Part shown: positions 6,284-8,819 of the stretch, piece by piece
Layout: every line of letters starts with the position of its first letter
Numbering within the stretch: position 1 is the first letter of the stretch
Source: Nitrospiraceae bacterium UBA6898
GTDB taxonomy: Bacteria > Nitrospirota > Thermodesulfovibrionia > Thermodesulfovibrionales > UBA6898
DNA: 8,819 nucleotides
Assembly: GCA_002448975.1 (NCBI GenBank)
Contig: DKBO01000102.1
Location: 6,697-15,515, forward strand
Direction: 5' to 3'
The notes under the pieces: generated by a model
Databases searched by the model: none
Seen by the model: only the letters and a program-made list of their open reading frames with translations
What the model was told of the DNA's origin: nothing
Program-made: the position numbers and the translations under genes

Positions 6284-7500
6284 GGGTTATCGTTGTCAAC
6301 TCGGGAAGCTCCTCGATTAAATACGAGACGTTCGACCTGGCGACTCTTTCGGCTGCTTCGAAGGGTCTTCTTGAGCGCATAGGCACGCAGGACAGCAGGC
6401 TGAAGCACCGGAGGCTTGATCCTTCAGGTAAATGGGAGGAGATCAACGAGACGCGCCCGATCTCTGACCACCGCGAAGGTTTTTCCTTTATCCTCGAGGT
6501 GAGCGCCAGGTCACGGTCCGGAAGCGAAATGGCGGAGATCTTCGGCGTGGGACACCGCGTGGTGCACGGCGGCGAGAAGTTCAGGGAACCTGCGATCATC
6601 GATGACGCGGCGCTCGGGGCGATTGAGGAGCTGATTCCTCTGGCCCCGCTTCACAACCCGGCCAACGTGACGGGTATCAAGGTGATGCGCGATCTCCTGC
6701 CCCGCGTCCCGCAGGTGGCCGTATTCGACACGGCCTTCCACCAGACCATGCCGCCGCGGGCCTTTCACTACGCTCTCCCGGCCGAATTCTACCGTTCGTT
6801 CGGTGTCCGTCGCTACGGGTTCCACGGGACATCCCACCAGTATGTAGCCGGGGCGGCAGCGCGACATCTTGGCCGGCCGCTTGCGAAGCTGAACCTGATA
6901 ACGCTCCACCTCGGCAACGGCGCAAGCGCGGCTGCCGTTGAAAAGGGAAAGAGCATTGATACCTCGATGGGTCTCACGCCACTCGAAGGGCTGATCATGG
7001 GAACGCGCTCGGGAGATATAGACCCTGCGGTCCACTTCTATCTGCAGAGAAAGACCGGCAGGCCCTTCGGGGAGATCGAAGACATATTGAACAAGGAGAG
7101 CGGGCTCAAGGGCATCTGCGGCATGAACGACATGCGGGAGATCCAGAAGCGTGCACGTGAGGGAGACGGGCGGGCGGAACTCGCATTCGAGATGTTCTGC
7201 TACCGTGTCAAGAAATACATTGGCGCCTATTACGCTGCCCTCGGCACGGTGGACGCCACCGTCTTCACCGGGGGTATCGGCGAAAATTCAGCCCTTGTCC
7301 GGAGCAGGACCTGCGAGGGGCTGTCTGGCCTCGGCATAACGCTTGACGAAAACGCAAACAGCGCGGCAGCCGGAGGGATACGTGAAATACAAACTGAGGA
7401 GAGCAGGGTGAAGGTGCTCGTCATACCGACCAACGAGGAGCACGAGATAGCCCGGCAGACCGTTGAGGTTATCGGGAAGGCGAAAGGGCAGAAGCAATGA
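6280..7500 (+). CDS. ackA: acetate kinase
   Basis: The product is 406 residues, the usual family length, and converts acetyl phosphate and ADP to acetate and ATP (reversible), in the cytoplasm. The GTG start is fixed by the N-terminal ASKHA phosphate-binding signature VVNSGSSSIKY (N7 conserved) and by GGAGG six bases upstream. Other family landmarks are GHRVVHGGEKF (R93), the catalytic aspartate in VFDTAFHQTMP (D150), RRYGFHGTSHQYV, HLGNGAS, GLTPLEGLIMGTRSGDIDP, FTGGIGEN and the C-terminal TNEEHEIA, with its conserved glutamate pair (E386/E387). Nothing essential appears missing. The gene overlaps pta by four bases at its start and the GNAT gene by four bases at its end, so all three are likely made at linked rates. 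Together with Pta it gives ATP from acetyl-CoA, or activates acetate when running backwards. Confidence 0.97.
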   Translation: MRVIVVNSGSSSIKYETFDLATLSAASKGLLERIGTQDSRLKHRRLDPSGKWEEINETRPISDHREGFSFILEVSARSRSGSEMAEIFGVGHRVVHGGEKFREPAIIDDAALGAIEELIPLAPLHNPANVTGIKVMRDLLPRVPQVAVFDTAFHQTMPPRAFHYALPAEFYRSFGVRRYGFHGTSHQYVAGAAARHLGRPLAKLNLITLHLGNGASAAAVEKGKSIDTSMGLTPLEGLIMGTRSGDIDPAVHFYLQRKTGRPFGEIEDILNKESGLKGICGMNDMREIQKRAREGDGRAELAFEMFCYRVKKYIGAYYAALGTVDATVFTGGIGENSALVRSRTCEGLSGLGITLDENANSAAAGGIREIQTEESRVKVLVIPTNEEHEIARQTVEVIGKAKGQKQ

Positions 7501-8042
7501 TAGACGCGAGGAACTACTCGGTTCAGGAGGCACTCAAGAACGGGCTTCAGGTAACGGTCCGCGCTATCCGGCCTGATGACCGGGAAGCAATCCTGGCCGC
7601 ATTAAAGGAACTGGACGAAAGGACATTCTACCTCCGGTTCTTTGCACCGAAACGGGAGATCACCGAACGTGAACTGCATAAAGCAATCAACGTGGACTTT
7701 GTCCATACCATCGCGCTCGTTGTCTGCATCCCTGAAGGTAATGGAGAAAAGATCATCGGTGCGGGGCGCTATATTGCGTTTGGGAATGCTGATCCTCCGG
7801 ACCGGGCCGAGGTGGCCTTCATGGTCGAGGAGGACTATCACGGACTCGGTATTGCCAGCATGATTCTCAGACACCTCGCAGGGATCGCAAAGCAAAAAGG
7901 GGTTGTCCAATTCCATGCGGAGGTTCTGCCCGACAATAAGGGCATGCTCGCGGTCTTCTCCAAATCCGGGTTCCCGGTGAAACAAGAAATTGTCGAAGGT
8001 CTCGCGCATGTGACGATCTTACTTGCGGGAGGCGGGCAATGA
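7497..8042 (+). CDS. GNAT acetyltransferase, Pat-like (candidate protein lysine acetyltransferase)
   Basis: This 181-residue protein is a single GNAT domain. ATG 7497 overlaps the ackA stop (ATGA). The N-terminal half (VRAIRPDDREAILAALKEL, then ERTFYLRFFAPKREITERE) closely follows the GNAT domain found at the C-terminus of Pat/YfiQ-type proteins, where it is fused to an NDP-forming acyl-CoA synthetase-like domain (recalled). Strand beta4 carries DRAEVAFMV with E105, in the position of the glutamate conserved in that group. The acetyl-CoA pyrophosphate loop is DYHGLGIAS (113-121), matching Q/R-x-x-G-x-G/A with H115 in place of the first residue. NKGMLAVFSKSGF is the usual end of the fold. There is no synthetase-like domain and none fits before it. 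In Pat systems such enzymes acetylate a catalytic lysine of acetyl-CoA synthetase and other proteins. Coupling to pta-ackA suggests control of acetate metabolism; the substrate is unknown. Confidence 0.85.
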   Translation: MIDARNYSVQEALKNGLQVTVRAIRPDDREAILAALKELDERTFYLRFFAPKREITERELHKAINVDFVHTIALVVCIPEGNGEKIIGAGRYIAFGNADPPDRAEVAFMVEEDYHGLGIASMILRHLAGIAKQKGVVQFHAEVLPDNKGMLAVFSKSGFPVKQEIVEGLAHVTILLAGGGQ

Positions 8043-8176
8043 ACAGGGATTATCAGGTTCCTTGCGGAATGCTGAGAGGTTTGCTTTTAAGAGGACATGG
8101 CAATGCCTCTCTATACCGTTCAAGGCGATATGATGTAATTGGACATTGGTGGAGGGATAGCGGAGGTTGTTCGTGA
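8039..8176 (+). CDS. possible 45-residue small ORF overlapping the GNAT stop
   Basis: ATG 8039 forms an ATGA overlap with the GNAT stop and opens 45 codons to TGA 8174-8176. The product starts MNRDYQVPCGMLRGLLLRG and is basic, with tryptophans near its end (GHWWRDSGG). No family is recognised, and its composition does not look strongly coding. The GGGAGGCGGG stretch at 8027-8036 could act as a Shine-Dalgarno very close to this ATG. It could be a leader peptide, a small protein or a chance frame. Confidence 0.2.
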   Translation: MNRDYQVPCGMLRGLLLRGHGNASLYRSRRYDVIGHWWRDSGGCS

Positions 8177-8331
8177 CGATGCGGTCATATGCCGGTTCGA
8201 AGGGTGGCTTCCGATGCTCTTTGGAATCGCTGCGAACGGCATCTCGAAGCACATGCCATGTCCATGAGGCAGTGTATTTCAGGGAAGAATGAGGGTTCCT
8301 CGTCCTTCCGCTGGGCGGATGATGAGCGTGG

Positions 8332-8337
8332 TAAAAT
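8332..8337 (+). promoter_or_regulatory. possible -10 box for enolase
   Basis: TAAAAT, in a short AT-rich patch (8331-8341) that stands out from the GC-rich surroundings, lies 25-30 bases before ATG 8362. No convincing -35 box is seen at the normal spacing, so the call is weak. Confidence 0.25.
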
Positions 8338-8345
8338 TAATAGAG

Positions 8346-8352
8346 AAAGGGG
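8346..8352 (+). promoter_or_regulatory. ribosome binding site for enolase
   Basis: AAAGGGG lies nine bases before ATG 8362 and supports that start, which also gives the expected enolase N-terminus. Confidence 0.6.
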
Positions 8353-8361
8353 AAACAGCAT

Positions 8362-8819
8362 ATGGCACGCATCGTTAAAGTTAAAGGAAGAGAGATTCTG
8401 GATTCGCGGGGCAACCCGACAGTCGAGGCGGATGTTATGCTCGATGACGGGAGCTGCGGAAGAGCAGCAGTGCCCTCAGGGGCATCCACAGGCATCCACG
8501 AGGCGGTCGAACTGCGCGACGGAGACAAGAAACGTTATCTCGGCAAGGGCACGCGCAAGGCTGCACTGCATATCACCAGAGAGATTGCGAAGGCGATCAT
8601 GGGCATGGATGCCTCGTGCCAGGAGGAGATCGATCTGAAGATGATTAAGAGTGACGGCACAAAAAACAAGGGGCGCCTGGGAGCGAACGCGATCCTCGCC
8701 GTCTCGATGGCTGTGGCGCGGGCAGCAGCCCAGTCGCAGAAGACGCCACTGTACCGGTATCTCGGCGGGGTGTCTGCGTCCCTACTCCCGGTTCCGATGA
8801 TGAACATCCTGAACGGCGG
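8362..8819 (+). CDS. eno: enolase, N-terminal part (3' end outside window)
   Basis: The frame is open from ATG 8362 to the window end, covering about 152 of the roughly 420-430 residues usual for the family. Enolase interconverts 2-phosphoglycerate and phosphoenolpyruvate. The start matches other enolases: IVKVKGREILDSRGNPTVE (residues 4-22). The PSGASTG loop (38-44) carries the mobile-loop serine S42 that binds the second magnesium ion. ELRDGDKKRYLGKG, the GANAILAVSMA helix and PVPMMNILNG near the edge are all characteristic. The main magnesium ligands and catalytic Lys/Glu lie beyond the window. Its product is the substrate of the pyruvate kinase at the other end of the window. It is separated from the GNAT gene by 319 bases and probably has its own promoter. 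Confidence 0.96.
   Translation, partial: MARIVKVKGREILDSRGNPTVEADVMLDDGSCGRAAVPSGASTGIHEAVELRDGDKKRYLGKGTRKAALHITREIAKAIMGMDASCQEEIDLKMIKSDGTKNKGRLGANAILAVSMAVARAAAQSQKTPLYRYLGGVSASLLPVPMMNILNG

Larger units (their letters stand above)
8043..8361 (+). other. 319-base gap between GNAT and enolase, no recognised gene
   Basis: Apart from the weak 45-codon frame at its start, I see no supported gene. It holds several short inverted repeats: TTCC/GGAA (8058-8069), GAAG/CTTC (8199-8211), ACATG-C-CATGT (8251-8261) and GAGG/CCTC (8291-8301). A longer-range pair, GGACATGGC (8093-8101) and GCCATGTCC (8255-8263), is perfectly complementary. None is followed by a clear T-run, so no terminator can be called. 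The T-rich bases at 8081-8088 have no strong stem before them. The stretch probably contains the end of the previous transcript and the promoter and 5' leader of eno. Confidence 0.5.

Noticed and set aside
8180..8215. GGTTCGAAGGG resembling the T-loop of a tRNA
   Set aside because: The flanking bases do not form a 5-base T-stem, and no acceptor, D or anticodon arms can be placed upstream.
8189..8638. 149-residue + strand frame crossing into enolase
   Set aside because: It overlaps the certain enolase frame for most of its length in another phase, and its translation is arginine- and serine-rich, typical of an out-of-frame read.

Overview
The window looks like a bacterial chromosome segment of moderately high GC content carrying closely packed central-carbon-metabolism genes, all on the + strand. 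The gene content is a clostridial/Thermotoga-like small ferredoxin, an E. coli-length phosphotransacetylase, acetate kinase and lower-glycolysis enzymes. This suggests an anaerobic or facultative organism that makes acetyl-CoA through ferredoxin-linked chemistry and gains ATP through acetyl phosphate. A deltaproteobacterial or Nitrospirota-like host is my best guess; this is inference from gene style, not a demonstrated assignment. I saw no mobile element, CRISPR array, tRNA or rRNA.

Layout. Bases 1-546 hold the C-terminal part of a pyruvate kinase whose start lies outside the window. Its stop overlaps a HAD-family beta-phosphoglucomutase (534-1301). A GH65 disaccharide phosphorylase of about 800 residues follows (best start 1376, end 3790). 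A 159-base AT-richer gap (3791-3949) holds a tiny ORF and a perfect 15-base palindrome just upstream of a 61-residue ferredoxin (3950-4135). Then come phosphotransacetylase (4184-6283), acetate kinase (6280-7500) and a stand-alone GNAT acetyltransferase of the Pat type (7497-8042), the last three joined by 4-base stop/start overlaps. A 319-base stretch without a convincing gene (8043-8361) precedes the N-terminal part of enolase (8362 to the window end).

How the genes fit together. The GH65 enzyme would phosphorolyse an alpha-linked glucose disaccharide (trehalose, kojibiose or maltose type) to beta-glucose 1-phosphate plus glucose. The mutase would convert this to glucose 6-phosphate for glycolysis. 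Enolase and pyruvate kinase form the last steps to pyruvate. A ferredoxin would accept electrons when pyruvate is oxidised to acetyl-CoA, and Pta and AckA turn acetyl-CoA into acetate and ATP. The Pat-like acetyltransferase, translationally coupled to ackA, uses the same acetyl-CoA pool and may tie that pool to protein lysine acetylation. The enzymes themselves belong to well-known families. The points most worth a second look are the pta-ackA-GNAT coupling, the palindrome before the ferredoxin, the ferredoxin's unusual cysteine pattern, and the long unexplained leader before enolase.
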